Below, piece after piece: positions 7,286-7,388 of a stretch of DNA of 7,388 bases. Origin of the DNA: an uncultured Lachnospiraceae bacterium (lineage in GTDB: Bacteria > Bacillota > Clostridia > Lachnospirales > Lachnospiraceae). Each line of letters begins with the position of its first letter. Within the stretch, counting starts at the first letter, position 1. The notes under the pieces were generated by a model. That model had not been told where the DNA came from and searched no databases. It saw only the letters and a program-made list of their open reading frames with translations. The stretch lies in the NCBI GenBank assembly GCA_947651335.1, contig CANSYV010000064.1:1-7388 (forward strand), in the 5' to 3' direction. The translations under genes were made by a program, and so were the position numbers.

Positions 7286-7388
7286 GATATTCTCCTTTAA
7301 TCACAAAATGTTCTCAGAAAATTCTTCCATATGGTCCTTATATTATGCATGTTTTTTACAGTATTTATTCTACCCTGTTTTTCCATAA

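Noticed and set aside
7302..7313. LexA-like half site GAACATTTTGTG upstream of uvrA
   Set aside because: Only the GAAC half matches the Firmicute LexA palindrome GAACNNNNGTTC; the second half is wrong, so SOS control cannot be claimed from it.
7337..7372. Possible -10 boxes for uvrA (CATAAT at 7342-7347, TATAAG at 7337-7342, TAGAAT at 7367-7372)
   Set aside because: In this AT-rich stretch the first two have no acceptable -35 at 16-18 bases. The -35 for the third would fall outside the window.
7297..7386. Minus-strand 29-codon frame (MEKQGRINTV...) ending at the uvrA ribosome site
   Set aside because: It could be a leader peptide or the tail of an upstream gene, but no ribosome site can be seen because the window ends two bases before the ATG, and nothing in the residues is recognisable.

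Overview
The window is one densely packed minus-strand gene run from a low-to-mid GC Firmicute. The protein sequences and gene order suggest a Clostridia member, most likely Lachnospiraceae, though this is from protein character and not from a search. All five genes point leftward, so they are described from high to low coordinates.

Right to left: uvrA (nucleotide excision repair damage sensor, complete), an actin-like mreB/mbl gene without mreC or mreD beside it (complete), recD2 (SF1B DNA helicase, complete), comFC (competence/phosphoribosyltransferase-like protein with two zinc-binding Cys sets, TTG start two bases after recD2), and a short membrane-protein gene that reaches the left end. 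No strong rho-independent terminator lies between any of these genes and the gaps are 86, 59, 2 and 90 bases, so uvrA to comFC could be one transcript. The last small gene also has its own near-consensus sigma-A promoter (TTGACA, 17 bases, extended -10 TACAAT). That promoter shows the small gene must start at 241, not at the upstream ATG that overlaps the -10 box.

Functionally, uvrA and recD2 serve DNA repair and replication-fork handling, and comFC belongs to the natural transformation/DNA-uptake set. mreB directs sidewall peptidoglycan synthesis. The window therefore mixes genome maintenance, DNA uptake and cell shape. Each of these families is well known, and I see no new enzymatic system in the central 7 kb.

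The one truly odd place is the left end. Bases 1-13 are an exact inverted copy of 53-65. The small gene runs into the right arm and stops just after it. The plus-strand bases 14-52, read outward from the left arm in the matching frame, give a protein-like continuation of the same gene. Flipping 14-52 (39 bases, 13 codons) removes the stop and extends the protein. This is either a small invertible segment or, perhaps more likely at a sequence end, a foldback chimera. Long plus-strand open frames opposite uvrA, recD2 and comFC are antisense shadows and are not annotated.
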